A stretch of 64,000 nucleotides of DNA from Phyllobacteriaceae bacterium (GCA_002708825.1 PAPF01000012.1:99910-163909); one strand, 5' to 3'; shown: positions 42,233 to 54,012, counted from the stretch's first letter. Made by a program: numbers and translations. The notes: a model not told the origin generated them from the sequence alone.

Positions 42233-44573
42233 CGCTTTCGGCCGGATGATCTTCCCTTTCGGCCGCCTCCATCAGGAACAGCGGTACCTTGCTGGCGGAG
42301 AGCGGCCGCGAAATGCCGTAGCCCTGGAGATAGTCGCAGCCCAGTTCGGTGAGCAACCTTGCCTGCGCGGCCGTCTCCACGCCCTCCGCGGTGGTCGCGA
42401 GGCCAAGGACGCGCGCCAGCTTGAGCACCGTGTCCAGCATGTTGCGGGCCGAGGTTTCCGTGGCCGACGGGCCGATCAGCGACTGGTCGACCTTCAGCTT
42501 GTCGAAGGGGAACCGGAGCAGATAGGAAAGCGCCGAATAGCCCGTGCCGAAATCGTCCAGTGCGATGGAAACGCCGAGATCCTTCAGGTCGGCAAGCTGA
42601 GACAGCACCGGGGCGGTGTTGTTGATGAACGTGCTTTCGGTGATCTCCAGTTCCAGCCGCGACCCCTGGAGACCGCTCTCGCGCAATGCGCGGTAGACGA
42701 AGTCCACGATCGTGCCGGCCTGGAGCTGCTGCGGCGACAGGTTCGCCGCGACCCGTATGTCCGATGGCCAGTTGACCGCGAAGGCGCAAGCCTGGCGAAG
42801 GACGGCATTGCCGATTTCCCCGATCACGCCGATCCGCTCCGCCACCGGAATGAACTCTGCAGGCGGAATTTCGCCAAGATCGGGATGTGTCCAGCGCGCC
42901 AGGGCCTCGAAGCTGGCGATACGCCCTGTGCGGGCATCGGAAAAGGGCTGGAAGGCGACCGAGATTTCCTTGCGTGCAACCGCATGCCGCAATTCCCGCT
43001 CGATGAACCGGCGCCGGCGCAGCAACTCGTCCATCGCCGCTTCATAGACGCGGAAGCCCGCCTTTCCTTCGTCCTTTGCCCTGTACAGTGCCAGATCGGC
43101 GCGGTTGAGCCATTCGGCCGGACCGCGATGGCTCGCATCAGCAAAGGCGATGCCGATGGAAACGGAAATGCGCAGCAGCGATCCGTCGATGGCGTAGGGC
43201 TTGCTGATCCGCTCGACCAGGCGCCGGGCCAGCCGCTCCGCCTTTGCCCGCGTCCTGGCCCCGGCCGCGAGGATGGCGAACTCGTCGCCGCCGAAGCGGG
43301 CCACGGTATCGTCGCGGCCGACAGATTTTCGCAGCCGGGCCGCGACCTCGGCCAGCAGCTTGTCGCCCATGCCGTGACCGAACTGGTCGTTGACCGCCTT
43401 GAAGCCGTCGAGATCGAGATAGAACAGGCTGGCGCCGTCCTCGTCGCGGATGCTTGCCTCGAGACGCCGCGAGAAGCTCGCCCGGTTCACCAGGCCCGTG
43501 AGCGGGTCGTGCCAGGCCAGGTAGGCAATCTGTTCTTCCGCCTTCTGCAGGTCGGAGACATCCGACGCCACGCCGCGATAGCCCCTGAACCGGCCATCCT
43601 CGCCGAAGATGGGCTTGCCGGAAACGCTGATCCACACCGGTCCGTCAGCCCGGCGAAAGCTTGCAACCACGTTGCGGAACGGCTGCCGGGCGCGAAACAT
43701 CTGGCGCAAGCGCGCAAGCAGGCGGCGGTTGGTGCACAGGACCCTGGGCGGTACGGGCTTGTCCGCGTCGATCCCGGTCAGGCCGAGATGGTCGAGAAGG
43801 GGACGCCCGCCCCGTACGATCATGCCGCGGTAGTCCGTTTCCCAGAGCCAGTCGCGCGCGCTTTCGGAAAAATCGTTAAGCAGCATGCCGATGGTTTCAG
43901 ACTGCTCCCGGATCTTTTCCGATGCGACATGTTTGCCGATGAAGGCCACCGAAGCGATCCGCCCGGCCTTCATCAGGGCCAGGCCGTAGATGAGGAGCAT
44001 TGCCGCCAGCGCCATGTCGTGGGCCGTGCCCGACCACACCAGCACGGAGAGCGAGCCGCTCAGCACCCCGCCGACCCAAAGCGTCATGGCCTGTGGCGAG
44101 ACATAGAGCGTCAGCGCGCCGCCCCCGGCCATGCCCGCCATCAGTGCGGCCAGCATGGGGCGTGTCTCTTCCGGAACGCTGGCCCAGCTGATCGGTCCCA
44201 GCAGGCCCCAGAGCAGGCCGAGCAGGCCGGCATCCCGTGTCACCAGCGCCATGCTCCTGCGTGAGGCGCGCAAGGGCGAAGGGCTACGGCTTTCCCGCCA
44301 CCATTCCGCGAGCCGTGTGAACGCCATCGCCATCGTCAGCGCAAACCATCCGAAAAGCATGGTGGGATGAACATGGTCATAGAGGAAAGCCACGGCCACC
44401 GTGGCGTTGAAGATGTTGACCGCCATCATGTGCGGCGAGAGCCGGTTGACCGTGTCGGCCTGTGCCGCGCGAGCGCGTGCGGCGATGTCGGATGTTTCCG
44501 GCAACGGCACGGGCAGGCGTGAGCACCACGCGATCCAGCGGTGTCGATGGCTCTTGAACGGCAAGGTCGTCAT
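42213..44573 (-). CDS. membrane GGDEF-EAL protein with PAS domain
   Basis: Product of 786 residues. Five or six N-terminal helices (about 50-205) form a membrane sensor module, then a coiled link, a PAS domain (about 225-345; WLWETDYRGMIVRGG), GGDEF (about 350-515; intact FGGDEFAIL) and EAL (about 530-775; intact FEALARW, LELEITEST, DDFGTGYS, KLKVDQSL, AEGVE). Both catalytic motifs look active, so it could make or break c-di-GMP. Convergent overlap with alkB. Confidence 0.93.
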   Translation of the reverse strand: MTTLPFKSHRHRWIAWCSRLPVPLPETSDIAARARAAQADTVNRLSPHMMAVNIFNATVAVAFLYDHVHPTMLFGWFALTMAMAFTRLAEWWRESRSPSPLRASRRSMALVTRDAGLLGLLWGLLGPISWASVPEETRPMLAALMAGMAGGGALTLYVSPQAMTLWVGGVLSGSLSVLVWSGTAHDMALAAMLLIYGLALMKAGRIASVAFIGKHVASEKIREQSETIGMLLNDFSESARDWLWETDYRGMIVRGGRPLLDHLGLTGIDADKPVPPRVLCTNRRLLARLRQMFRARQPFRNVVASFRRADGPVWISVSGKPIFGEDGRFRGYRGVASDVSDLQKAEEQIAYLAWHDPLTGLVNRASFSRRLEASIRDEDGASLFYLDLDGFKAVNDQFGHGMGDKLLAEVAARLRKSVGRDDTVARFGGDEFAILAAGARTRAKAERLARRLVERISKPYAIDGSLLRISVSIGIAFADASHRGPAEWLNRADLALYRAKDEGKAGFRVYEAAMDELLRRRRFIERELRHAVARKEISVAFQPFSDARTGRIASFEALARWTHPDLGEIPPAEFIPVAERIGVIGEIGNAVLRQACAFAVNWPSDIRVAANLSPQQLQAGTIVDFVYRALRESGLQGSRLELEITESTFINNTAPVLSQLADLKDLGVSIALDDFGTGYSALSYLLRFPFDKLKVDQSLIGPSATETSARNMLDTVLKLARVLGLATTAEGVETAAQARLLTELGCDYLQGYGISRPLSASKVPLFLMEAAEREDHPAESVTAQAG

Positions 44574-44656
44574 ATCCCCCGGTGACCGGACGACACTGAC
44601 ATGCTTTCCTTACGGTCGGGTTATCCGGACTCGCCAAATGCCGAATAACCACCCAT

Positions 44657-45715
44657 ATGTCGTTCATGAACGCACCACCTCGCCTTGATCTGCTGGAACA
44701 GGAGCGGCACCGTTCGCTCAACCGTTTCCATACCTGGCTGCTCGTCGCGGGTTCTCTCGGCCTGCTCGGGGTAACCGCATGGATCTTCGCCGGCGTGACG
44801 GGTGTCGTCCTGGCGGTCTTTTTCGGCGCCATTGCCCTGTCTGCCATGCAGGGCGTCAGCCCGAAGATCGTGCTGAGCATGTACAAGGCGCGCGAAGCCG
44901 GGCCGGACCTCTTTCCTTCCGGCAACCGCATCGTGACGGAACTGGCCCGGCGCGCGAACCTGCCTGCCGTTCCCAGGCTCTACATCGTGCCGTCGCGAAT
45001 GATGAATGCCTTCGCGGTCGGCCGGCCTGACGACAGCGCCGTCGCGATCACCGACGGCCTCGCGCGGGCGCTGACCGAGCGCGAGCTTGCCGGGGTTCTG
45101 GCCCACGAGATCAGCCATATCGCCCACGAGGACCTGAAGGTCATGGCGCTGGCCGATATCGTCACCCGCTACACCTCCGCCATGTCCACGGCCGGCTTCG
45201 TGCTGCTGTTCTTCAATCTCTTTGGCGGCGGCCTGCCGTGGCTGGCGATCCTGCTGCTGCTGGCCGCGCCGACCATCGGTTCGCTGCTCCAGCTTGCCCT
45301 TTCGCGCACGCGCGAGTTCGACGCCGACCTCGGCGCGGCCATGCTGACCGGCGATCCCGACGGCCTCTCCTCCGCGCTGTGGAAACTCGAGCGGTTCCAG
45401 GTCCGCCAATGGGAAGGCATGATGCTGCCGGGCGGCCGCATGCCTGCCCCCTCCATCCTGCGAAGCCATCCGAAGACCGAGGAACGGGTGGCCCGCCTGT
45501 CGCGGCTCAAGACACCGGACGGCCTTGCCATCCCGATGCCTGCGCTGCGCCCGCGCCGCGGACCGCTGGTGCCCAGCGTTCATTCCGAAAGTGGCCGCTA
45601 TCGCCTGTTGCAGGCCGCTCCCGGTCCGTGGACCGATGATGCGGTCGCGCCGGAATGCCCGGAATGCCGGGACAAGCCCCGCATCCGCATGTCGCGCGGC
45701 GGTGTCTGGTGGTGA
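44657..45715 (+). CDS. M48 family zinc metalloprotease (HtpX-like)
   Basis: Product of 352 residues. Two helices near 25-65, zinc motif VLAHEISHIAHEDL near 150, two more helices near 178-220, third ligand in SRTREFDADLGAAML near 223. This is the HtpX layout of membrane quality-control proteases. Unusual is a ~60-residue C-terminal extension ending in CPECRDKPRIRMSRGGVWW with a CxxC. A canonical htpX elsewhere in the genome is possible; this may be a second paralogue. Confidence 0.88.
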   Translation: MSFMNAPPRLDLLEQERHRSLNRFHTWLLVAGSLGLLGVTAWIFAGVTGVVLAVFFGAIALSAMQGVSPKIVLSMYKAREAGPDLFPSGNRIVTELARRANLPAVPRLYIVPSRMMNAFAVGRPDDSAVAITDGLARALTERELAGVLAHEISHIAHEDLKVMALADIVTRYTSAMSTAGFVLLFFNLFGGGLPWLAILLLLAAPTIGSLLQLALSRTREFDADLGAAMLTGDPDGLSSALWKLERFQVRQWEGMMLPGGRMPAPSILRSHPKTEERVARLSRLKTPDGLAIPMPALRPRRGPLVPSVHSESGRYRLLQAAPGPWTDDAVAPECPECRDKPRIRMSRGGVWW

Positions 45716-45722
45716 AGGCGAA

Positions 45723-45745
45723 AGCGGGCACTGACCGTGCCCGCT
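45723..45745. terminator. hairpin between convergent M48 protease and DUF1330 genes
   Basis: 9-bp stem AGCGGGCAC / GTGCCCGCT with a 5-nt loop; no clear T-run on either side. Confidence 0.55.
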
Positions 45746-45752
45746 ATCCCTG

Positions 45753-46046
45753 TCAGGGCTCGAAACCCTCGACGATGACCATGTCGGCGTCGGCGACGGC
45801 CTGCCGGATCGCCTTCGCCTTTTGGTACTGTTCGGAATAGTAGCACTCGCGCGCCGCCGAAAGGCTCGGAAACTCGATCACCACGTTCCGCGGGCGTTCG
45901 CTGCCTTCCAGCGTCTCGTAGGCGCCGCCGCGCGCCAGGAAGCGGGCGCCGTATTTCTCGAATGCCGGACGGGCCGTGGCGACGTAATCCTGGTAACGCT
46001 CCGGCTCGCGAACCGTGACGCGTGCGATCCAGTAACCTTTTGGCAT
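45753..46046 (-). CDS. DUF1330 family protein
   Basis: Product of 97 residues, ferredoxin-like dimeric alpha+beta barrel. Motifs: YWIARVTVREPERYQDYVATARP, FLARGG, NVVIEFPSLSAARECYYSEQYQ. Family function is unknown. 26 nt after pyrF on the same strand and probably cotranscribed; the pairing with pyrF is common in rhizobia. Confidence 0.93.
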   Translation of the reverse strand: MPKGYWIARVTVREPERYQDYVATARPAFEKYGARFLARGGAYETLEGSERPRNVVIEFPSLSAARECYYSEQYQKAKAIRQAVADADMVIVEGFEP

Positions 46047-46072
46047 TGCTGTTTTCCCCCTGTCTGGATTGG

Positions 46073-46768
46073 TTATGCTTTTGTCATTTCTGCCAGAATA
46101 GCCTTGGCTGCGGCCTTTCTGTCAACTGCGGCGGCAATCGGCCGCCCGACCACGAGATGGCTGGCGCCCGCCCGGATGGCGTCGGCCGGCGTGACGACGC
46201 GCTTCTGGTCGCCATGGTCGGCACCGGCGGGGCGGATTCCCGGCGTCACCAGCGCCATGTCCGGCCCGATCAGCGGCCGCACGCGCACCGCCTCCTGCGC
46301 CGAACAGACGATGCCGCCCATGCCGGCATCGGCGGCCTGCCGTGCCCGCCGCTCCACCAGCGCCGCGGCATTCGCCCCATAGCCTGCCTCCGCCAGGTCG
46401 GCATCGTCCATCGAGGTCAGCACGGTCACGCCGAGCAGGCAGAGCGGGGATCCGGAGGCAGCCGCGACGGCGGCGCGCATCGCCTTGGGATAGGCATGCA
46501 GGGTGAGCATGTGGACGCCCATCCGTGCGACGCTCTCGACGCCCTTGGCCACGGTGTTGTCGATGTCGAGCAGCTTCATGTCGAGGAAGACCTTGCGCCC
46601 GTCGCCCACGAGGTCGCGGGCCAGGTCCAGCCCGCCGGCAAAGGCAAGCTGATAGCCGATCTTGTAGAAGGACACCGTGTCGCCGAGTTCCGCAACCGCG
46701 CCTTCGGCCTCCTTCACGGTCGGCACGTCAAGGGCGACGATCAGGCGGTCTTTCATGGTGTCGGTCAT
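46073..46768 (-). CDS. pyrF: orotidine 5'-phosphate decarboxylase
   Basis: Product of 231 residues. Last step of UMP synthesis. Catalytic motif [14 protein letters not shown] (Asp-Lys-Asp-x-x-Asp type), [17 protein letters not shown] near 175 and HLVVGRPI near 203. ATG 46768 with GGAGAA about 9 nt upstream; ATG 46756 ([10 protein letters not shown]) is a close alternative. Confidence 0.97.
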   Translation of the reverse strand: MTDTMKDRLIVALDVPTVKEAEGAVAELGDTVSFYKIGYQLAFAGGLDLARDLVGDGRKVFLDMKLLDIDNTVAKGVESVARMGVHMLTLHAYPKAMRAAVAAASGSPLCLLGVTVLTSMDDADLAEAGYGANAAALVERRARQAADAGMGGIVCSAQEAVRVRPLIGPDMALVTPGIRPAGADHGDQKRVVTPADAIRAGASHLVVGRPIAAAVDRKAAAKAILAEMTKA

Positions 46769-46840
46769 GGTCGGGATTCTCCGGCTGGGTTCGGGCAGGC
46801 GCCTTTTGTCACCGCCCGTCGCGCCTGGCAAGCGCTGGCG

Positions 46841-47422
46841 TCACCGCCGGGAGAAGGCGATGCAGTAATCCATCAGCGCCCTGCAGCTTGCATCCAGCAG
46901 CGGACGTCCCGAAGCCTCGCGCAGCATGCCCATCTCGTCGAAAGCCTTCGAGGCCTGGCGCACGGCCGTCTGCTCGGTCAGGATATGGCAGCCGCAATTC
47001 ATCAGCACCGCGCGCACGTGATAGAGCCCGCGAATGCCCCCGAGCATGCCGTTGGATGCCGCGCCGAGCGCCACCGGCTTGCCTTTCCACGGTTTCAGCG
47101 CCCGCTCGCCGTCGGAGGAGATCCGGCTCACCCAGTCGATCGTGTTCTTCAGCAGCGGCGGGATGGAGGCATTGTATTCCGGACAGGCGATGAAGACGCC
47201 GTCATGTGCCGCGATCATCCGGCCGAGCTTCATGGCATTGGCCGGAATGCCATGCTCTTTCTGCAGGTCCTCGTCCATGATCGGCAACGGGTAATCGGCC
47301 AGCGAGATGCGCGTGACGTCGGCGCCCGCCTCTGCCAGCGTTTTCATGGCCGCGTCGGCAAGCTGGCCGTTGAACGAACCGCTCCGGATCGAGCCGGCGA
47401 AGACGAGGATTTTCGGGATCAT
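46841..47422 (-). CDS. NADPH-dependent FMN reductase family protein
   Basis: Product of 193 residues, flavodoxin fold. N-terminal FMN phosphate loop ILVFAGSIRSGSFNGQLA and CPEYNASIPPLLKNTIDW near 80, typical of ChrR/azoreductase-like quinone reductases. Substrate unknown. 72 nt upstream of pyrF, same strand. Confidence 0.92.
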   Translation of the reverse strand: MIPKILVFAGSIRSGSFNGQLADAAMKTLAEAGADVTRISLADYPLPIMDEDLQKEHGIPANAMKLGRMIAAHDGVFIACPEYNASIPPLLKNTIDWVSRISSDGERALKPWKGKPVALGAASNGMLGGIRGLYHVRAVLMNCGCHILTEQTAVRQASKAFDEMGMLREASGRPLLDASCRALMDYCIAFSRR

Positions 47423-47503
47423 GGCAAGGCCTGGTTGCGAGTATGCTGTTCGTTGGGTTGCAACCGGACATATGGTGCCCTTTGCCCTCGCCGCAAGGCT
47501 GCA

Positions 47504-48103
47504 TCAGTCGCCGCGCCGGTAAATCCACAGATTGGCGGGCGGCACGTTGCGCAGGACGAAATCGTGATGGCGCACGGAGAAATTGCCCTTGCCGGAAGGC
47601 ACCGGGGATTTCGGCCCGTAGGTGATCTGGACCACCGGCCGGCCCTTGGGAATGCGGTCGAGCAGGTCTTCCACCAGCGCGATCCGGGTCGCCGTGGGGA
47701 AGTTGAGCATCGGCACCGCCGAGATCACGCTGTCGAAGACCAGCGCCCGGTTCTCGCCAAGCGTCTTGTCCAGGTCGAAGGCATCGCCGTGGATGAAGTT
47801 CACGCCGGGAATTTCCGATTTCAGGTGCTCGTAGAAATCCTCCGAATACTCCACCGAGTAGAGGTTCTCCGGCGCGATTCCGCGCTCCAGGATCGCCCGC
47901 GTGATCGGACCCGTGCCCGGTCCCAGTTCCAGCACGGGCAGGCCGCTCTGCGGGTTGATGACGGATGCCATGGACCGGGCGCAATACCGGCTGGTCGGCG
48001 TGACGGAGCCCACCGCCTTTGCATTGTCCATCCAGCCGCGAAAGAACTTGAAGTCCTCGTCGAAGTGGTTGAGGAACTTGCGTATTCCCTGGGGAAGCGC
48101 CAT
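47504..48103 (-). CDS. pmtA: phosphatidylethanolamine N-methyltransferase family protein (PmtA-like)
   Basis: Product of 199 residues. Rhizobial PmtA converts phosphatidylethanolamine to phosphatidylcholine with SAM. Seen: FRGWMDNAKAVGSVTPTSRYCARSMA, SAM motif I PVLELGPGTGPITRAIL near 55, and DSVISAVPMLNFP near 120. ATG 48103 gives a family-like start; ATG 48136 is an in-frame alternative. Downstream of dnaJ, as in relatives. Exact lipid specificity is inferred from the family. Confidence 0.88.
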   Translation of the reverse strand: MALPQGIRKFLNHFDEDFKFFRGWMDNAKAVGSVTPTSRYCARSMASVINPQSGLPVLELGPGTGPITRAILERGIAPENLYSVEYSEDFYEHLKSEIPGVNFIHGDAFDLDKTLGENRALVFDSVISAVPMLNFPTATRIALVEDLLDRIPKGRPVVQITYGPKSPVPSGKGNFSVRHHDFVLRNVPPANLWIYRRGD

Positions 48104-48217
48104 CGGCCGTCTGTCTCCGTTTCCGGGTATGATCATACCCTCATAAAAATCACTATGGCGCGGCCAGCCCCCGATTCCAAGGGGTCTCCGGCTTGCCTGC
48201 CGTGCCACGACGGCGGA

Positions 48218-49348
48218 TCAATCGCCCAGTGAATCGAAGAAATCCTTCATGCGGCTGAAAAAACCGGCCGATTGCGGACTGTTGTCCTTCGAAGAGATGG
48301 TCTCGAATTCCTCAAGCAGTTCGCGCTGCCGCTTTGACAGGTTCTGTGGCGTTTCGACCGCGACCTGGATGTAGAGATCGCCCATGGTGGGCTGGCGCAG
48401 CACCGGCATGCCCTTGCCCTTCAGGCGGAAGCGCTTGCCGTTCTGCGTGCCCTCGGTCACCTTGACGCGCGCCTGGCTGCCGTCGAGCGTGGTGACATCG
48501 AACTGGCCGCCGAGTGCGGCGGTCGTCATGGAGATCGGCACAGAGCAGAAAAGGTCGGCCCCGTCGCGCTGGAAGAATTCATGCGGCTTGACCGAAAGGA
48601 AGATGTAGAGGTCGCCTGACGGTCCGCCGCGCATGCCGGCCTCGCCCTCGCCGGCAAGGCGGATTCGCGTTCCGTCCTCGATCCCGGCCGGGATGTTGAC
48701 CGACAGCGAACGCTCCTCGGTGACGCGGCCCGCGCCGGAACACTTGGGGCAGGGGTCCTTGATGGTCTGGCCGCGGCCCTGGCAGGTCGGGCAGGTCCGC
48801 TCGATGGAGAAGAAACCCTGGCTGGCGCGCACGCGCCCCGCGCCGCCGCAGGTCGCGCAGGTTTCGGGCTGCGTGCCGGGCTTGGCGCCCGAACCGGAAC
48901 ATTCGTCGCAGGACACCGAGGTCGGAACCCGGATCTGCGCCGTCTTGCCCTGGAAGGCTTCCTCCAGCGTGATTTCCATGTTGTAGCGAAGGTCGGCGCC
49001 GCGCTCGCGCCCGCCGGACCGGCGGCGCCCGCCGCCCATCATCTCGCCGAAGATGTCCTCGAAGATGTCGGAGAAACCGCCGCCGCCGAAGCCGCCCGGC
49101 CCGCCGCCGCCGCCCATGCCGTTCTCGAAGGCCGAATGCCCGAACCGGTCATAGGCCGCGCGCTTCTGCGGGTCCTTGAGCACCTCGTAGGCCTCGCCGA
49201 TCTCCTTGAACTTCTTTTCCGCCTCCGCATCGCCCGGATTGCGGTCCGGGTGGTATTTCATGGCGAGCTTGCGGAAGGCGCTTTTCAGCTCCTTCTCGTC
49301 GGCACCGCGCGCCACACCCAGCGTTTCGTAGAAATCAGCCTTGGCCAT
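48218..49348 (-). CDS. dnaJ: molecular chaperone DnaJ
   Basis: Product of 376 residues. J domain with HPD at 33-35, Gly/Phe-rich linker ([14 protein letters not shown]), four zinc repeats ([32 protein letters not shown]), C-terminal substrate domains. Stimulates DnaK ATPase. Its first 14 nt overlap the end of an unrelated-looking ORF (49335-49814) that separates it from dnaK. Confidence 0.98.
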   Translation of the reverse strand: MAKADFYETLGVARGADEKELKSAFRKLAMKYHPDRNPGDAEAEKKFKEIGEAYEVLKDPQKRAAYDRFGHSAFENGMGGGGGPGGFGGGGFSDIFEDIFGEMMGGGRRRSGGRERGADLRYNMEITLEEAFQGKTAQIRVPTSVSCDECSGSGAKPGTQPETCATCGGAGRVRASQGFFSIERTCPTCQGRGQTIKDPCPKCSGAGRVTEERSLSVNIPAGIEDGTRIRLAGEGEAGMRGGPSGDLYIFLSVKPHEFFQRDGADLFCSVPISMTTAALGGQFDVTTLDGSQARVKVTEGTQNGKRFRLKGKGMPVLRQPTMGDLYIQVAVETPQNLSKRQRELLEEFETISSKDNSPQSAGFFSRMKDFFDSLGD

Positions 49349-49814
49349 GGATCCATTTTTCCAAAGTCGTTTCAGTCAGGCCGTAGTCGAGTAGTTTCTT
49401 CCTGACGGAATTGACAGTGCTTGAATCGAATTTGTCAGCATGGCGCAGGAGCACGGCCTCGAAGGTGAGGTCTGGCCGGCCATTTTCAGCAAGGATTCGA
49501 AAACCCTCAGTCACGTCAGGACGCGTGGCCAAATCCTCGATGCATTTCTTCGAGCCATCGCGCGCATGCTTCTGACGAGTTCTCGTCAGTCGCGTTGTCC
49601 TGCCGTTTTCCTCCGTCTTGAACTCCTCAGCCATTTTGACCGCGATCCAGAACTCCCGCTCCAGATCGTCATCGAACTCAGCCCCTGCAAGCTCCGCGAT
49701 CCTAATCTGGCATGCCAGCGCAAGCTCGTCATGCCCAAGACGTTTGGCATTCGCCATCAGGTTGCGTAGCTTTTCAGAATCGTCGATTCGCGATGGGTCG
49801 GGCAATCTGGCCAT
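49335..49814 (-). CDS. unknown 159-residue protein inserted between dnaK and dnaJ
   Basis: Predicted soluble, mostly helical and charged ([20 protein letters not shown]...). No signal peptide, membrane helix, or motif I can name. Highly basic centre ([19 protein letters not shown]) and an end [21 protein letters not shown] that could be a helical DNA- or RNA-binding segment. Base use differs from its neighbours: GC is visibly lower and third positions are less G/C-biased. ATG 49814 is preferred; 49847 would start inside the dnaK-proximal hairpin. The frame overlaps the dnaJ start by 14 nt, so it would be cotranslated with dnaJ. Confidence 0.7.
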   Translation of the reverse strand: MARLPDPSRIDDSEKLRNLMANAKRLGHDELALACQIRIAELAGAEFDDDLEREFWIAVKMAEEFKTEENGRTTRLTRTRQKHARDGSKKCIEDLATRPDVTEGFRILAENGRPDLTFEAVLLRHADKFDSSTVNSVRKKLLDYGLTETTLEKWIHGQG

Positions 49815-49829
49815 TTGTCCAATCCTGAG

Positions 49830-49867
49830 AAAGTTCGCTCCCAACATGACTGCCGGGAGCGAACTTT
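49830..49867 (-). terminator. 13-bp hairpin just after dnaK (attenuator-like)
   Basis: Perfect arms AAAGTTCGCTCCC / GGGAGCGAACTTT with a 12-nt loop, 15 nt past the dnaK stop. Only TTTCTC follows on the minus strand, so it is likely a partial terminator or mRNA-processing site that lowers expression of the two downstream genes. Confidence 0.65.
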
Positions 49868-49882
49868 AGGTCAGCGTGAGGC

Positions 49883-51796
<1,914 letters not shown>

Positions 51797-51919
51797 GTCT
51801 TCTCTCCGTTTAGCAGGCCGCCGGGACCCATGGATCAGGCGTTCCGGTGGCGGCCCCCGTTGAAGTGCGCCGGCCCGTACGGGCAGATGATTCCCCCGCC
51901 GGGGCCGGTGTTGCGGCGT

Positions 51920-51948
51920 ATATAAGAAGGGCGATTTTGCCGCGCAAG
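51920..51948 (-). promoter_or_regulatory. RpoH (heat-shock sigma) promoter of dnaK
   Basis: Minus strand: CTTG (51945-51948), 18-nt spacer, CTTATATACG. This fits the alphaproteobacterial RpoH pattern (CTTG, then CYTATNT) as I recall it. No CIRCE element is visible. Confidence 0.7.
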
Positions 51949-52022
51949 GCTGCTTGGCGGTTGTTTGCCCGCCGGGAACGTATCTTCTGCCGCCATGCCA
52001 TGCCCGGCAGCGGCGCCCGGCC

Positions 52023-53849
52023 TCAGAAGATGTCTTCGCCCGCGTCCAGCGCAACGCGGCTGCCGCCGGCGAAGGGCGCCAGCCAGCCATCCACCTTCGG
52101 CAGTTCGAAGTCGATGAAGTAGTCCATCGCCGCCAGTTTTCCGCGAAGGAAGGCCTCGCCGGCCGTCCCCGCCGCATGGGCCTTCTTCGCGGCCACCGTT
52201 TGGTCGATCCACAGCCAGGCGACCACCGTATGGCCGAAGGCAAACAGCAGCGGCGTGGCGTTGGCGAAAGCGGTTTCCGGGCTTGCCGCCTGCACGCCGA
52301 TCGCCTTGGAGACCGCCGCCATGGCATCGCCGAGCGCCTTCGCCTGCGCATCCAGCCCGCCGGCCTTGCCCGCTGCCTCCATGGTCGCGGCCATGCGCGC
52401 GGCCAGCAGTTTCAGCCCTTCGCCCTTGTCTGCCATGATCTTGCGGCCGATCAGGTCCATCGCCTGGATGCCGGTCGTGCCCTCGTGGATCGGGTTCAGC
52501 CGATTGTCGCGGTAGAGCTGTTCCACGTCGAAGTCGCGCGTATAGCCGTATCCGCCATGGCACTGGATGGCCAGCGAATTGGCGGCCGGCCCGAATTCGG
52601 AGGGAAAGGTCTTGTTGACCGGTGTCAGCAGGGCCAGCAGGGTTTCTGCCTCGCTTCGGACCTTCTCGTCGCTGGCCGAATGGATCTCGTCCACCAGCCG
52701 CGCCGAGTAGAGGCACAGCGCCAGCGCGCCTTCCGCATAGGCCTTCTGCGCCAGCAGCATGGCGCGGATGTCGGCATGGGCGATCAGCGGCACCTGCTCG
52801 CTGGCATTGCGGTCATGCGCCAGCCGCCCCTGCCGCCGTTCACGGGCGTATTGGGCCGAAAGCAGGTAGCCCCGCCAGGCCTGCGCCGCCGCGCCGAGAC
52901 CGACGCCGATGCGCGCCTCGTTCATCATCAGGAACATGATCGCCAGGCCTTCGCCGGGCTCGCCGATCAGCCAGCCGGCAGCGCCCGCGCGTCCCATCGG
53001 CCGGTACTGCGAACCCTCGCCGAAGTTCAGCAGGCAATTGGTGGTGCCGCGATAGCCCATCTTGTGGTTCAGTCCGGCCACCACGACGTCATTGCGCGTC
53101 GCCTCGCCGGCCACCGCCGCGGGGATGTGCTTGGGCACCGCGAAAATGGAAATGCCCTTCGTGCCCGCCGGCAGCTTGCCGTCCGGTCCGGGGATCTTGG
53201 CCAGGACGAGATGGCAGATGTCGCCGGTGATGTCGTGGTCGCCGCCGGAGATCCACATCTTGCGCCCGGTCAGGCGGTAACGCCGGCCGAGTGCGTCGTC
53301 GCACTCGAACTCGGCCCGCGTCGTGATGTCGCCGAGCGAGGAACCGGCCTGCGGTTCCGACAGGCACATCGTGCCCAGCGCCCGGCCCTCCAGTTGCGGC
53401 ACGGCGAAGGCATCGATGAGCGCCTGTGAGCCGCGCGTCAGCAGAACGCGCGTATTGCCGGTGGACAGCATGGGATAGGCGCCCGCCGCCACGTTGGCCG
53501 CCTGGAAGAACACCTTGGCCGCGCTGGCGACGAGATGCGGCATCTGCATGCCGCCATGCTCCGCCGGAAAGCTGGAAAGCTGGAAGCCTGCGTCGAGATA
53601 GGCCTGCACCGCGCGCTTGATCAGCGGGTTCACCGTGACCGTCCCGTCCTGCTTGAGCTCGGGCTCGTCGCGGTCTCCCGGCTTGAAGGAGGGCAGGAAC
53701 TCGTTCTCCGCGATCTTCTCGGCAAGGTCGAGAAGCGCGTCGAAGGTCTCGCGCGAATGATCGCCGTAGTGCGGCCGCGCCGCAAGTTCCTCGGCGTGGA
53801 GCCAGTCGTGGACAAGGAAATCGATTGCCCCGCGATCGAATGCCGGCAT
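52023..53849 (-). CDS. acyl-CoA dehydrogenase
   Basis: Product of 608 residues, the long-chain-type architecture with a C-terminal extension (about 480-608). FAD/acyl motifs: [18 protein letters not shown] near 168, [12 protein letters not shown] near 200, [11 protein letters not shown] near 300, [22 protein letters not shown] near 425, and [16 protein letters not shown]. Catalytic Glu is likely in PIHEGT. First step of beta-oxidation or a related chain; substrate not fixed. ATG 53849 has AGGGGAGAAAG upstream. Faces away from the TRAP gene across a shared palindrome. Confidence 0.95.
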   Translation of the reverse strand: MPAFDRGAIDFLVHDWLHAEELAARPHYGDHSRETFDALLDLAEKIAENEFLPSFKPGDRDEPELKQDGTVTVNPLIKRAVQAYLDAGFQLSSFPAEHGGMQMPHLVASAAKVFFQAANVAAGAYPMLSTGNTRVLLTRGSQALIDAFAVPQLEGRALGTMCLSEPQAGSSLGDITTRAEFECDDALGRRYRLTGRKMWISGGDHDITGDICHLVLAKIPGPDGKLPAGTKGISIFAVPKHIPAAVAGEATRNDVVVAGLNHKMGYRGTTNCLLNFGEGSQYRPMGRAGAAGWLIGEPGEGLAIMFLMMNEARIGVGLGAAAQAWRGYLLSAQYARERRQGRLAHDRNASEQVPLIAHADIRAMLLAQKAYAEGALALCLYSARLVDEIHSASDEKVRSEAETLLALLTPVNKTFPSEFGPAANSLAIQCHGGYGYTRDFDVEQLYRDNRLNPIHEGTTGIQAMDLIGRKIMADKGEGLKLLAARMAATMEAAGKAGGLDAQAKALGDAMAAVSKAIGVQAASPETAFANATPLLFAFGHTVVAWLWIDQTVAAKKAHAAGTAGEAFLRGKLAAMDYFIDFELPKVDGWLAPFAGGSRVALDAGEDIF

Positions 53850-53922
53850 GATGCTTTCTCCCCTTGCGCCCGTGCGCCAGTCCGGACGATGACGGCGGAT
53901 GGTAGGAAGCACGCCGCCTTCC

Positions 53923-53952
53923 TGTCAACAACAACATACCCGGTAGTATGTT
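53923..53952. promoter_or_regulatory. palindromic operator and promoter of the acyl-CoA dehydrogenase gene
   Basis: AACATAC-CCGGTA-GTATGTT (53933-53952) is a 7-bp inverted repeat typical of TetR-family sites. Minus strand -35 TTGACA (53923-53928) abuts it, with CTACCA 17 nt on as a weak -10. It is ~84 nt before the dehydrogenase start and ~30 nt behind the dctP promoter. Confidence 0.6.
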
Positions 53953-53983
53953 TTCGCTTCCGAGCCATGCGGCGGAAGCAAGC

Positions 53984-54012
53984 TTGACATTGATATGCTT
54001 CATAACATTTTA
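53984..54012 (+). promoter_or_regulatory. promoter of the TRAP binding-protein gene
   Basis: TTGACA (53984-53989), 17-nt spacer, ATTTTA (54007-54012); 59 nt before the start codon. Confidence 0.5.

Noticed and set aside
42246..44264. 672-codon plus-strand frame opposite the GGDEF-EAL gene
   Set aside because: Same shadow effect; the minus strand has complete PAS, GGDEF and EAL domains.
51797..52022. CIRCE/HrcA operator before dnaK
   Set aside because: No TTAGCACTC-N9-GAGTGCTAA pattern; an RpoH promoter explains the control.
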